Shown piece after piece: positions 25,384 through 34,503 of a stretch of 64,000 bases of DNA. A program made the translations under genes and the position numbers. Numbering within the stretch: the stretch's first letter is position 1; each line of letters opens with the position of its first letter. Below the pieces are notes generated by a model, which worked only from the letters and a program-made list of their open reading frames with translations, made no database searches and was not told where the DNA came from. Origin of the DNA: JAKALD01 sp963817785 (GTDB lineage Bacteria > Pseudomonadota > Gammaproteobacteria > Burkholderiales > SG8-39); NCBI GenBank assembly GCA_963817785.1, contig CAWFPL010000008.1:868001-932000 (forward strand), in the 5' to 3' direction.

Positions 25384-27756
25384 ATGCCCACATCCGACTC
25401 CGCCCATGCCGCGGCGCCCGCGCTGCCACCGACCGACCGTCAACGGGGCCTGAACGCCGCCGAGGCGCAGCGTCGGCTGGCGCAGGTCGGCCCCAACGCC
25501 ATTGCCGACCAGGTCGTGCCGGCGTGGCGGCAGCTGCTTGCCAAGTTCTGGGCGCCGGTGCCATGGATGCTCGAGGCGGTGATCGTGCTCCAGCTCGCGC
25601 TGGCGCGCAGGATGGAAGCGCTGGTGATCGCCGCGCTGCTGGTGTTCAACGCGGTGGTGGCCTTCGCCCAAGAGCAGCGCGCCAAGGATGCGCTGGCGCT
25701 GCTGCGCAAGCAGCTGCATGTCAATGCTCGCGTGCTGCGCGACCGAAAGTGGAGCCAGATCCCGGCCGAGCAGGTCGTGCCGGGCGACATCGTGCACGTG
25801 CGCGCAGGCGACCTGGTGCCGGCCGATCTGGCGCTGTTCGACGGCGCAGTGTCGCTCGACCAGGCGGCCCTCACCGGCGAATCGCTGCCGGTGGATGCCG
25901 GCCCCGGCAAGCCGGCCTACACCGGCGCCATCGTCCGCCAGGGCGAGGCGAGCGGCGAAGTCACCGCCACCGGCGCACATACTTTCTTCGGACGCACCGC
26001 GGAGCTGGTACGTACCTCCAGCGCGCCCAGCCACATGCAGCGCACCATTTTCGCCATCGTGAAGCGGCTGGTGATTTTCGACGCCGCGCTGGTGGTGCTG
26101 GTGGTGGTCTACGCCCTGCTGCACCACATGCCCTTGGCGGACACCGCGGTGTTCTCGCTGATGCTCCTGGTGGCGTCCGTGCCGGTGGCGCTGCCCGCCA
26201 CCTACACCCTGGCCACTGCCGTCAGCAGCATGCAACTCGCGCACCAGGGCGTGCTGGTCACCCGCCTGCCCGCGGTGGAAGAAGCCGCGGCGATGGACAC
26301 GCTGGTGTCGGACAAGACGGGCACCCTGACGCAAAACACCCTCACTCTGGCCGGCGTGACCGCGCTGGCCGCCGGTAGCGACGAGCACGCCGTGCTGCGC
26401 GCTGCAGCCCTGGCGAGCGACGATGCCACCCAGGACCCGCTGGACCTCGCCGTGCTCGCTCCCGCGCGCGCGCAAGGTTTGCTCAAGGATGCCCCGGGGC
26501 GGCAGGCCTTCCACCCCTTCGACCCCGCCACCCGGCGCAGCGAAGGCGTGTACACCGTGGATGGGCTCGAATGGCATGCGCTCAAGGGCGCGGCGAGCGT
26601 CATCGGGCCGCTGTGCAAGCTCGGCGCGGAACAGCAGGCCGCGCTGGATGCAGCCGAACGCAAGCTCGCCGAAAGCGGCGCACGCGTGCTGGCGGTGGCC
26701 GCCGGTTCCCCGAAATCGCCGCAACTGCTGGGTGTGGTGGGCCTCTCGGATCCGCCGCGTCCCGACGCCGCCGATCTCATCGAGCAGCTCACCCGGCTCG
26801 GCGTGCGCGTGCGCATGGCCACCGGCGATGCGCTGGAGACCGCCCGCGCCATCGGCGCCAGGCTGGGCCTGGGCACGCGCGTGTGCGAGGCCAGGGGCGA
26901 CGCCCTGCGCGACCCCGAACACTGCGACCTGTTCGCCCGCGTGCTGCCCGAGGACAAGCACGCCATCGTGCAGGCGCTGCAGCGCACCGGTCATGTCACC
27001 GGCATGACCGGCGACGGCGTCAACGACGCGCCGGCGCTGCGCCAGGCCGAGCTCGGCGTGGCAGTGGCCAGCGCCACCGACGTGGCCAAGGCGGCGGCCG
27101 GCGTGGTGCTGACCGACCCGGGCCTGGGCGGAGTGCTGACCGTGGTGCGAACCGGGCGCGAGGTGCACCGGCGCATGCTGACCTACACCCTGAACAAGAC
27201 CCTCAAGACCGTCGAGATCGTGGTGTTCCTCACCCTCGGTTTGTGGCTCACGGGCAGCTTCGTCGTGTCGGCCACGCTGATCGTGCTGCTGCTGTTCACC
27301 AATGATTTCGTCACCATGACCATCGCCACGGACCGCGTGCAGCCGGCAGCCATGCCGCAGCGCTGGGCGGTGCGGCGGCTGATGGGCGCGGCGGCGGTGT
27401 TCGGGGCGCTGTCGTTGCTGTTTTCCTTTTCGGTCTACTGGTGGACGCGCAGCACGCGGGGCCTGAGCCCGGCGCAACTGCGAACCGTCGTGTTTCTGCT
27501 GCTGGTGTTCACCAATCAGGCCTGCATCTACGTGCTGCGCACGGACGGCCGGCTGTGGTCCTTCGCGCCCGGGCGCTGGATGGCCCTGGCGAGCTGCAGC
27601 GACATCGCGCTCGTGAGCCTGCTCGCCCTGATGGGCTGGCTGATGGCGCCGCTGCCGGCCGCGCTGGTCGCGGGTCTGCTCATCGCCTGCGCGGCTTTCG
27701 CGCTGCTGCTGGACCAGGCCAAGCGCTTCGTCTTTCCGCGCTTTGCCATCGTTTGA
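25384..27756 (+). CDS. Plasma-membrane proton-efflux P-type ATPase (P3A type)
   Basis: 790 residues. Order of elements: N-terminal cation-ATPase domain (GLNAAEAQRRLAQVGPNAI), the membrane pair near 60-95, and the actuator motif LDQAALTGESLPV. The ion-path helix is LLVASVPVALPATYTLA and the phosphorylated Asp is in VSDKTGTLTQN. ATP-binding and hinge motifs are HALKGA and TGMTGDGVNDAPALRQ, and about four C-terminal membrane spans follow. Sequence and length match H+-pumping P3A ATPases of plants, fungi and some bacteria rather than Ca, K or heavy-metal pumps (no CPC). It pumps protons outward using ATP. Its position between pgm (24 bp gap) and glgP (50 bp) implies cotranscription, perhaps for pH homeostasis during acid-producing sugar use. 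Confidence 0.92.
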   Translation: MPTSDSAHAAAPALPPTDRQRGLNAAEAQRRLAQVGPNAIADQVVPAWRQLLAKFWAPVPWMLEAVIVLQLALARRMEALVIAALLVFNAVVAFAQEQRAKDALALLRKQLHVNARVLRDRKWSQIPAEQVVPGDIVHVRAGDLVPADLALFDGAVSLDQAALTGESLPVDAGPGKPAYTGAIVRQGEASGEVTATGAHTFFGRTAELVRTSSAPSHMQRTIFAIVKRLVIFDAALVVLVVVYALLHHMPLADTAVFSLMLLVASVPVALPATYTLATAVSSMQLAHQGVLVTRLPAVEEAAAMDTLVSDKTGTLTQNTLTLAGVTALAAGSDEHAVLRAAALASDDATQDPLDLAVLAPARAQGLLKDAPGRQAFHPFDPATRRSEGVYTVDGLEWHALKGAASVIGPLCKLGAEQQAALDAAERKLAESGARVLAVAAGSPKSPQLLGVVGLSDPPRPDAADLIEQLTRLGVRVRMATGDALETARAIGARLGLGTRVCEARGDALRDPEHCDLFARVLPEDKHAIVQALQRTGHVTGMTGDGVNDAPALRQAELGVAVASATDVAKAAAGVVLTDPGLGGVLTVVRTGREVHRRMLTYTLNKTLKTVEIVVFLTLGLWLTGSFVVSATLIVLLLFTNDFVTMTIATDRVQPAAMPQRWAVRRLMGAAAVFGALSLLFSFSVYWWTRSTRGLSPAQLRTVVFLLLVFTNQACIYVLRTDGRLWSFAPGRWMALASCSDIALVSLLALMGWLMAPLPAALVAGLLIACAAFALLLDQAKRFVFPRFAIV

Positions 27757-27806
27757 CGGCGGCTTTCGGCGGCAACGGCGTCGAGGACAGATTTGAAGGC
27801 AAGACC

Positions 27807-30353
27807 ATGAGTGAAAAATCCCGGGGCAACCACCCGCTACACAGTCTGCTACCCGCCGACGTCGAGGGATTCGATTCCCTCGTCGAGCTGGCCCTGGATA
27901 TGCGCTGGTCATGGAATCACGCCACCGACGAGGTGTGGCGGCAGCTGGATCCGGTACTGTGGGATCTGACGCATCACCCGAGCGATGTCCTGCAGACGGT
28001 CTCCCGGGACAAGATCCGGCGCCTGCTCGCGGATCCGGCCTTCCGCAAGAAGATCGAAGCTCTTGTGCAGTCCAAGAAGCAGGCGGAAGAGGCGCCCGGG
28101 TGGTTTCAGCAAACCTACCCGCAGTCGCCCCTGACCGCGGTCGCGTATTTCAGCATGGAATTCATGTTGAGCGAGGCGCTGCCGATTTACTCGGGCGGGC
28201 TCGGCAACGTGGCCGGCGATCAGCTCAAGGCCGCCAGCGACCTGGGCGTGCCGGTGATCGGGGTGGGACTGCTGTACCAGCAGGGCTATTTCCGCCAGGT
28301 GTTCGACAAGGACGGGGCGCAACAGGCGCTGTTCCCTTATAACGACCCCGGCCAGCTGCCGATCACGCCTTTGCGCCAAGGCAACGGCGAGTGGTTGCGG
28401 CTGGAGATCGCCCTGCCCGGTTACTCGGTCTGGCTGCGCGCCTGGCAGGTCCAGGTCGGCAGAGTGAAGCTGTACCTGCTGGACAGCAACGATGCGGCGA
28501 ATTACCCGGCGCACCGAGGCATTACCAGCGAGCTGTACGGCGGCGGGCCGGAGTTGCGCCTGAAGCAGGAAGTGCTGCTCGGGATCGGCGGATGGCGACT
28601 GCTCGCGGCGCTCGGCATCCAGTCGGAGATCTGCCACCTCAATGAAGGGCATGCGGCGTTCGCCGTGCTGGAACGCGCATGCGGCTTCATGCAGGAGACC
28701 GCGCAGCCCTTCGAGGTCGCGCTGGCCGTCACTCGAGCGGGGAACCTGTTCACCACTCACACGGCGGTGGCCGCGGGCTTCGACCGCTTCGCCCCGACCC
28801 TCGTCGAGCAATACCTCGGCGGTTATGCCGCGCAGAAGCTCGGCATATCGCTGCGCGACTTGCTCGCCCTCGGCCGCCAGAACCCGAACGACCCGTCGGA
28901 ACCCTTCAACATGGCCTATCTGGCAATTCGCGGCAGCGGGGCGGTCAATGGCGTGAGCCGCCTGCATGGCCAGGTGAGCCGGCACCTCTTCGAGCCGCTG
29001 TTCGCCCACTGGCCCGAGGACGAAATCCCGGTCGGACACGTGACCAACGGCATCCACGTGCCGACCTGGGACTCGGCGCCGGCCGACGATCTCTGGACGC
29101 AAGCCTGTGGAAAAGACCGCTGGCTGGGGACGATGGAAACCGTGGAGCAGAATATTCGCCGCGTCTCCGACGCGAGCCTCTGGCAATTCCGCACCTCCGC
29201 CAGCAAGTCTCTGGTCGAATACGCTCGCGAGCGATTGTCCCGGCAGCTGGCCGCCTCCGGCGCGCCGCCCGAGGCGGTCGAGGGCGCGAAGCATCTGTTC
29301 GATCCCAACACCTTGACGCTGGGCTTTGCGCGCCGCTTCGCGGCCTACAAGAGGCCGAACCTGCTGTTGCACGACCCGGAGCGGCTGCTGCGCCTGCTAA
29401 CCCATCCGCAGCGCCCGGTGCAGCTCATCATGGCTGGCAAGGCTCATCCGGCGGACCTGGCCGGGCAGGCGCTGATCCGGGAATGGACGCATTTCATCCG
29501 CCGGCCCGAGGTGCGCCCGCATGCGATTTTCCTCAGCGATTACGACATGCTCCTGACCGAGCACCTGGTGCAGGGAGTGGACGTCTGGCTCAACACGCCG
29601 CGGCGCCCCTGGGAAGCGTGCGGAACCAGCGGCATGAAGGTGCTCGTCAACGGCGGCATCAATCTGTCGGAACTGGACGGCTGGTGGGCGGAAGCCTACG
29701 CGCCCGAAGTCGGCTGGGCGTTGGGCGACGGCCGGGAACACGGCGACGATCCGGCCTGGGACGCGGTCGAAGCCAACGCGCTCTACGACCTGCTCGAGCG
29801 CGAGGTGATCCCCGAGTTCTACAGCCGCGACGCTCAGGGCATCCCCGGCGCCTGGGTGGCGCGGATGCGCGAAAGCATGGCGCGCCTGACGCCACGCTTT
29901 TCCACCAACCGCGCGGTGCGCGAATACACCGAGCAACACTACCTGCCGGCCGCCTCGGCCTACCGCGAGCGGGCTGCCGGCAAGGGCGCGGTCGGCGTGC
30001 AGGTCGTGAATTGGCGGCGCGCGCTGGAACAAAAATGGGCCGCGCTACGCTTCGGCGAAACGAAGACCGAGACCGACGGCGCGCGGCACGTATTCGAGAT
30101 TCAGGTGTATCTCGACGACCTCGACCCGGAGGCCGTGCGGGTCGAGCTCTATGCCGATGGCCTCGACGGCAACGCGCCGGAGCGAGTGGAGATGGCGCGC
30201 GTGCGGCAACTGGTGGGGGCGACAAACGGCTACGCCTATCGCGCGGGAGTGCCTGCAGCCCGCCCGGTGACGGACTATACGGCGCGCGTGATACCGCACC
30301 GCGACGGCGTGGCCGTTCCTCTCGAAGCTGCCCGAATCCTCTGGCAGCGTTGA
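27807..30353 (+). CDS. glgP: Alpha-glucan (glycogen) phosphorylase
   Basis: 848 residues. Releases glucose-1-P from alpha-1,4-glucans using inorganic phosphate. This is the GlgP form with an N-terminal DUF3417-like part (LVELALDMRWSWNHATDEVW) and the core YFSMEFMLSEALPIYSGGLG. Other core elements are LNEGHAAFAVLE, TTHTAVAAGFDRF, GHVTNGIHVPTW, and the PLP site WEACGTSGMKVLVNGGINL, where the Lys of GTSGMK binds PLP. The C-terminal 70 residues (FEIQVYLDDLDPEAVRVELY) are the extra beta domain of this subfamily. Acting with Pgm it mobilises storage glucan. Confidence 0.95.
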   Translation: MSEKSRGNHPLHSLLPADVEGFDSLVELALDMRWSWNHATDEVWRQLDPVLWDLTHHPSDVLQTVSRDKIRRLLADPAFRKKIEALVQSKKQAEEAPGWFQQTYPQSPLTAVAYFSMEFMLSEALPIYSGGLGNVAGDQLKAASDLGVPVIGVGLLYQQGYFRQVFDKDGAQQALFPYNDPGQLPITPLRQGNGEWLRLEIALPGYSVWLRAWQVQVGRVKLYLLDSNDAANYPAHRGITSELYGGGPELRLKQEVLLGIGGWRLLAALGIQSEICHLNEGHAAFAVLERACGFMQETAQPFEVALAVTRAGNLFTTHTAVAAGFDRFAPTLVEQYLGGYAAQKLGISLRDLLALGRQNPNDPSEPFNMAYLAIRGSGAVNGVSRLHGQVSRHLFEPLFAHWPEDEIPVGHVTNGIHVPTWDSAPADDLWTQACGKDRWLGTMETVEQNIRRVSDASLWQFRTSASKSLVEYARERLSRQLAASGAPPEAVEGAKHLFDPNTLTLGFARRFAAYKRPNLLLHDPERLLRLLTHPQRPVQLIMAGKAHPADLAGQALIREWTHFIRRPEVRPHAIFLSDYDMLLTEHLVQGVDVWLNTPRRPWEACGTSGMKVLVNGGINLSELDGWWAEAYAPEVGWALGDGREHGDDPAWDAVEANALYDLLEREVIPEFYSRDAQGIPGAWVARMRESMARLTPRFSTNRAVREYTEQHYLPAASAYRERAAGKGAVGVQVVNWRRALEQKWAALRFGETKTETDGARHVFEIQVYLDDLDPEAVRVELYADGLDGNAPERVEMARVRQLVGATNGYAYRAGVPAARPVTDYTARVIPHRDGVAVPLEAARILWQR

Positions 30354-30716
30354 ATCGGCGGCGCGAACGTCGATTCCTCCGGCCGCACACCGGTTTGAAT
30401 GAGCGACGCGGCGTGCCGAACTCCGCACGGCCTGGCGGCTTCAAGTCCCATACGCCACTTCCAGACAGCGCAAGCCGATAGCGACCGCGCCGACGCTGCT
30501 CGCCGGCGAGAAGGTTTTCTGACGCGGGACGCAAGCAAACGCGCTCCTCAGCAAGCCGCCACCTTCCAGCCTTCAACCGCGTTCGGGACACCGGCTCAGT
30601 TCGCGGCACACCGGTTCTATGTGCGTAAACGAACGGACCTGGCCGCACGTTCGGCGTATCAATGGCTCCGCAGTGCACCCGTTTTTTCCGAACTCCGATT
30701 CGCAGGAGCACGACAA
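30354..30716. other. Intergenic region between glgP and the PRC-barrel gene
   Basis: 363 bp. The frame of the downstream gene stays open back to 30399, but that segment has no conserved pattern and several out-of-family residues, so I treat it as noncoding leader. No terminator with a T-run or clear promoter is visible. Confidence 0.4.
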
Positions 30717-31553
30717 ATGTTACGCAGCATGAAGAACCTGCAGGACTACGCCATCCGCGCGACCGACGGCATCATCGGTCACGTGAAGGACTTCTATTTC
30801 GATGACCAGGCGTGGGTCATCCGCTATCTCGTGGTCGACACCGGCACCTGGCTTTCGAGTCGCAAGGTGCTGATCTCACCGATCGCGATCGGCCACCCGA
30901 ACTGGACGGAGAAGGTACTACCCGTGTCGATCACCAAAGAGCAGATGAAGAACAGCCCCGACATCGACACCGACAAGCCGGTCTCGCGTCAGCACGAAAT
31001 GCGCTACCTCGGCTATTACGGCTATCCCTACTATTGGGGCGGTGGCGGGCTCTGGGGCGGCGGCGCTTACCCGGGCATGATGATGACAGGCTATTTCGGC
31101 GGCGTTTCCTCGACGCCGTACAGCGCACGTCCGGAAGCGCAGGAGGCCTGCGCGCGCGCTGACGAAGCGCGGCATGAGGATGACGACCTGCACCTGCGCA
31201 GTTGCAAGGCGGTGATCGGCTATCACATCGCGGCGACCGATGGCGACATCGGCCACGTACAGGGCATGCTCGTCGATGAGCAGACCTGGGCCATTCGCTA
31301 CATGGTCGTGGACACCAGCAACTGGTGGCTCGGTCACCAGGTGCTGGTCGCGCCGCAATGGATCAAGCACGTGAGCTGGCCGGAGTCCACGGTCTCGGTC
31401 AATCTGACCCGGCAGGCGGTGAAGGACGCTCCGCCGTACGACCCGGCGGCGCAACTGGAGCGCAAGCAGGAAGCGGGAATCTACGAACATTACGGGCGTC
31501 CCTGCTACTGGGCGGACGAGGTCAAGCACGAAGCCGCAACAGCGCGCCATTAG
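30717..31553 (+). CDS. Protein with two PRC-barrel domains
   Basis: 278 residues from ATG 30717 (a GGAG lies 10 bp upstream). Two homologous PRC-barrel units are plain: residues about 5-80 (IRATDGIIGHVKDFYFDDQAWVIRYLVVDTG) and about 165-245 (IAATDGDIGHVQGMLVDEQTWAIRYMVVDTS). A Gly/Tyr/Trp-rich linker (GGGGLWGGGAYPGMMMTGYFGG) joins them. PRC barrels occur in photosynthetic reaction centres and RimM, and in many stress-linked bacterial proteins with no assigned activity. It precedes phosphoketolase on the same strand, 383 bp apart. The internal duplication is unusually well conserved, which suggests an intramolecular dimer. Confidence 0.8.
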   Translation: MLRSMKNLQDYAIRATDGIIGHVKDFYFDDQAWVIRYLVVDTGTWLSSRKVLISPIAIGHPNWTEKVLPVSITKEQMKNSPDIDTDKPVSRQHEMRYLGYYGYPYYWGGGGLWGGGAYPGMMMTGYFGGVSSTPYSARPEAQEACARADEARHEDDDLHLRSCKAVIGYHIAATDGDIGHVQGMLVDEQTWAIRYMVVDTSNWWLGHQVLVAPQWIKHVSWPESTVSVNLTRQAVKDAPPYDPAAQLERKQEAGIYEHYGRPCYWADEVKHEAATARH

Positions 31554-31704
31554 GCCGGCGTGGGCAAACACGGTCAACGGCATCTTCATTCCGCTCTGGG
31601 CGAGCGTCATCGCCTGCCTGCTTGCGGCTGCGCTCGCCTATACGCTCTGGCGCGAAACGCGCAAAATGAGCGTTGCGGCTCCAAGGCGGAAGCGCTCGCA
31701 TTGA
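31550..31704 (+). CDS. Possible small membrane peptide overlapping the PRC gene end
   Basis: In the +1 frame relative to the PRC-barrel gene, an open frame reads WANTVNGIFIPLWASVIACL, then LAAALAYTLWRETRKM, and a basic tail to a TGA at 31702. This is one strong transmembrane helix with a positive-inside end. No ATG, GTG or TTG starts it; the codon at 31550 is ATT. It may be a real gene with an unusual start, the C-terminal remnant of a lost gene, or chance. The rest of the 383-bp gap (31705-31936) shows nothing recognisable. Confidence 0.3.
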
Positions 31705-31936
31705 ATTCCCCGTTGCCCTGCGACCTGGCGATCACCGGCGGCTCGTCGAGCATCCGCTGCGCGGCGGCGCCCGGCGGATTGAACACGCCCGACTTCGCAG
31801 GCGGCAGCGGTGCAAACGCTCTTCGCCGCAGTCCGGTCGCGTCAAGGCGCGGGTCCTCCGCGCCGACGAGGAGCTCATGATCGCGCGGTCCGTCACCCGC
31901 GTCCCCAATCTCGGCTCAATTCGGAAGGCTTGAAAC

Positions 31937-34306
31937 ATGGACACCAACACACTCACGCCCGAACTGCTCCACAGGATTGACGCCTACTGGCGCGCCGCCA
32001 ACTACCTGTCGGTCGGCCAGATCTATCTCTACGACAACCCGCTGCTCAGGCGGCCGCTGGCGCTCGACGACGTGAAGCACATGCTGCTCGGGCACTGGGG
32101 CACGACCCCCGGGCAGAACTTCATCTACGTGCACCTGAACCGGATCATCAGGAAATACGACCTCGACATGATCTACGTCTCCGGCCCGGGGCACGGCGGC
32201 CCGGCGGTCGTGGGCAACACCTATCTCGAGGGCACCTACAGCGAGATCTACCCCGATATCAGCCAGGATGAGGCGGGGCTGCGGAAGCTCTTCATCCAGT
32301 TCTCGTTTCCCGGAGGGATTCCCAGCCACGCCTCGCCCGAGTGCCCGGGCTCGATCCACGAGGGCGGCGAGCTCGGCTATTCGCTCAGCCATTCGTTCGG
32401 CGCGGTGTTCGACAACCCCGATCTGGTCGTCGCCTGCGTGGTCGGCGACGGCGAGGCGGAGACCGGTCCGCTGGCCACGGCCTGGCATTCCAACAAGTTC
32501 CTCGATCCGGCCACCGACGGCGCGGTGCTACCGATCCTGCATCTCAACGGCTACAAGATTTCCAACCCGACCATTCTCGCCCGCATCGAGCGGGAGGAGT
32601 TGGAACAGCTGTTGCGCGGTTACGGATGGACGCCCTACTTCGTCGAAGGTGACGAGCCCGAGTTGATGCACCAGACCATGGCTGCGACACTCGACAAGGC
32701 GGTAGAGGAGATCAAGAGGACCCAGCACGACGCCCGCGCAAACGGCAAGCTCGCGCGGCCGCGCTGGCCGATGATCGTCCTCAATTCGCCCAAGGGCTGG
32801 ACCGGCCCGAAAGTCGTCGACGGCCTGCAGATCGAAGGCACGTTCCGTTCGCACCAGGTGCCGCTCGGGGACCCGCGCTCCCATCCCGGACACCTCAAGC
32901 TGCTGGAAGACTGGCTGAGGAGCTACCGGCCGCAGGAGCTGTTCGACGAGCAGGGCCGCCTGAAACCGGAACTGGCCGAGCTTGCGCCCGCGGGCGAGCG
33001 GCGCATGGGCGCGAATCCCCATGCCAACGGCGGCATGCTGCTGCGCGACCTGCGCATGCCGGATTTCCGCGACTACGCGGAGAACGTGCCCGCGCCGGGG
33101 TCGCCCGGCATCGGCGACACGCACGTGCTCGGGCGTTTCCTGCGCGACGTGGCGAAGCTGAACGGCGAGCAGCGCAATTTCCGCGTCTTCGGCCCCGACG
33201 AGACGCTGTCCAACGGCCTGGAGGCGCTGTTCGAAGCGACCCGGCGCCAATGGGATGCCGCGACCGCGCCGAACGACGAATTTCTGGCGCCCGCCGGGCG
33301 GGTGATGGAAATGCTCAGCGAGCACCAGTGCGAGGGCTGGCTCGAGGGCTACCTGCTCACCGGGCGGCACGGGCTGTTCAACTGCTACGAGGCGTTCATC
33401 CACATCGTCGATTCGATGTTCAACCAGCATGCCAAGTGGCTGAAGGTCACCGCGCACCTGCCGTGGCGGCGCAAGATCGCCTCGCTGAACTACCTGCTCG
33501 CCTCGCATGTCTGGCGCCAGGACCACAACGGTTTCACCCACCAGGATCCCGGCTTCATCGACCACGTGGTGAACAAGAAGGCCGAAATCGTGCGAATTTA
33601 CTTTCCGCCGGACGCCAACTGCCTGCTCTCGGTGATGGACCATTGCCTGCGCAGCCGCCACTACGTCAACGTGGTGGTCGCGGGCAAGCACCCGGCGCCG
33701 CAGTGGCTGACGATGGACGCCGCCGTCAAGCACTGCACCGAGGGCATCGGCATCTGGCAGTGGGCCAGCAACGACCAGGCCATGGCGCCCGACGTGGTCA
33801 TGGCCTGCTGCGGCGACGTGCCCACGCTGGAGACGCTCGCCGCCGTCTCCATTCTGCGCGCGCATCTGCCCGAGCTGAAAATCCGCGTGCTCAACGTCGT
33901 CGACCTGATGAAGCTGCAGCCGCCCGTCGAACACCCGCACGGCTTGAGCGACATGGATTTCGACGAGCTCTTCACCCGGGACAAGCCGGTGATCTTCGCC
34001 TTCCACGGCTACCCGTGGCTGATCCACCGGCTCACCTACCGCCGCACCAATCACGCCAACTTGCACGTCCGCGGCTACAAGGAAGAGGGCACCATCACCA
34101 CGCCCTTCGACATGACGGTGCTGAACGATCTGGACCGCTTCCACCTCGTGATGGACGTCATCGACCGCCTGCCGAAGACCGGCGAGCGGGGCATCTACCT
34201 GAAGCAGCAGCTCAAGGACAAGCTGATCGAGCACAAGCAGTACATCCGCAAGCACGGCGAGGACCTGCCGGAGATCCGCAACTGGAAGTGGGGCCATTCC
34301 GAATGA
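31937..34306 (+). CDS. xfp: Phosphoketolase (xylulose-5-P/fructose-6-P)
   Basis: 789 residues, the usual length (780-825). Splits xylulose-5-P or fructose-6-P with phosphate to acetyl-P plus glyceraldehyde-3-P or erythrose-4-P, using ThDP. Landmarks: SGPGHGGPAVVGNTYLEG then TYSEIYPDISQ (family signature 1), FPGGIPSHASPECPGSIHEG, and the ThDP motif VGDGEAETGPLATAWHSNKF. The C-terminal RRTNHANLHVRGYKEEGT is also characteristic. It comes after glgP and pgm in one orientation; no acetate kinase or phosphotransacetylase gene follows. Substrate preference (X5P versus dual) cannot be read by eye. Confidence 0.95.
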   Translation: MDTNTLTPELLHRIDAYWRAANYLSVGQIYLYDNPLLRRPLALDDVKHMLLGHWGTTPGQNFIYVHLNRIIRKYDLDMIYVSGPGHGGPAVVGNTYLEGTYSEIYPDISQDEAGLRKLFIQFSFPGGIPSHASPECPGSIHEGGELGYSLSHSFGAVFDNPDLVVACVVGDGEAETGPLATAWHSNKFLDPATDGAVLPILHLNGYKISNPTILARIEREELEQLLRGYGWTPYFVEGDEPELMHQTMAATLDKAVEEIKRTQHDARANGKLARPRWPMIVLNSPKGWTGPKVVDGLQIEGTFRSHQVPLGDPRSHPGHLKLLEDWLRSYRPQELFDEQGRLKPELAELAPAGERRMGANPHANGGMLLRDLRMPDFRDYAENVPAPGSPGIGDTHVLGRFLRDVAKLNGEQRNFRVFGPDETLSNGLEALFEATRRQWDAATAPNDEFLAPAGRVMEMLSEHQCEGWLEGYLLTGRHGLFNCYEAFIHIVDSMFNQHAKWLKVTAHLPWRRKIASLNYLLASHVWRQDHNGFTHQDPGFIDHVVNKKAEIVRIYFPPDANCLLSVMDHCLRSRHYVNVVVAGKHPAPQWLTMDAAVKHCTEGIGIWQWASNDQAMAPDVVMACCGDVPTLETLAAVSILRAHLPELKIRVLNVVDLMKLQPPVEHPHGLSDMDFDELFTRDKPVIFAFHGYPWLIHRLTYRRTNHANLHVRGYKEEGTITTPFDMTVLNDLDRFHLVMDVIDRLPKTGERGIYLKQQLKDKLIEHKQYIRKHGEDLPEIRNWKWGHSE

Positions 34307-34503
34307 AGGCGCAGGAGCCTGCGGACGCCCCGAGGACCCGGATCGATTGACATTGCGCCGCCCGGAAGCGACCATTCGAGCAGGAGCCGGCGAGCAGCAG
34401 CCGCGCCGGCCCCTCGAGCGGCAGGCAGGCCGCGAGGGTTCGATCACCTTCATCGCGTAGACGTCCTCGTTGCCCCGGTGGGCACAGCGGAGCCCGTTGC
34501 CCA

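Noticed and set aside
34307..34503. Acetate kinase or phosphotransacetylase remnant after phosphoketolase
   Set aside because: Neither strand shows recognisable family motifs in this 197-bp gap.
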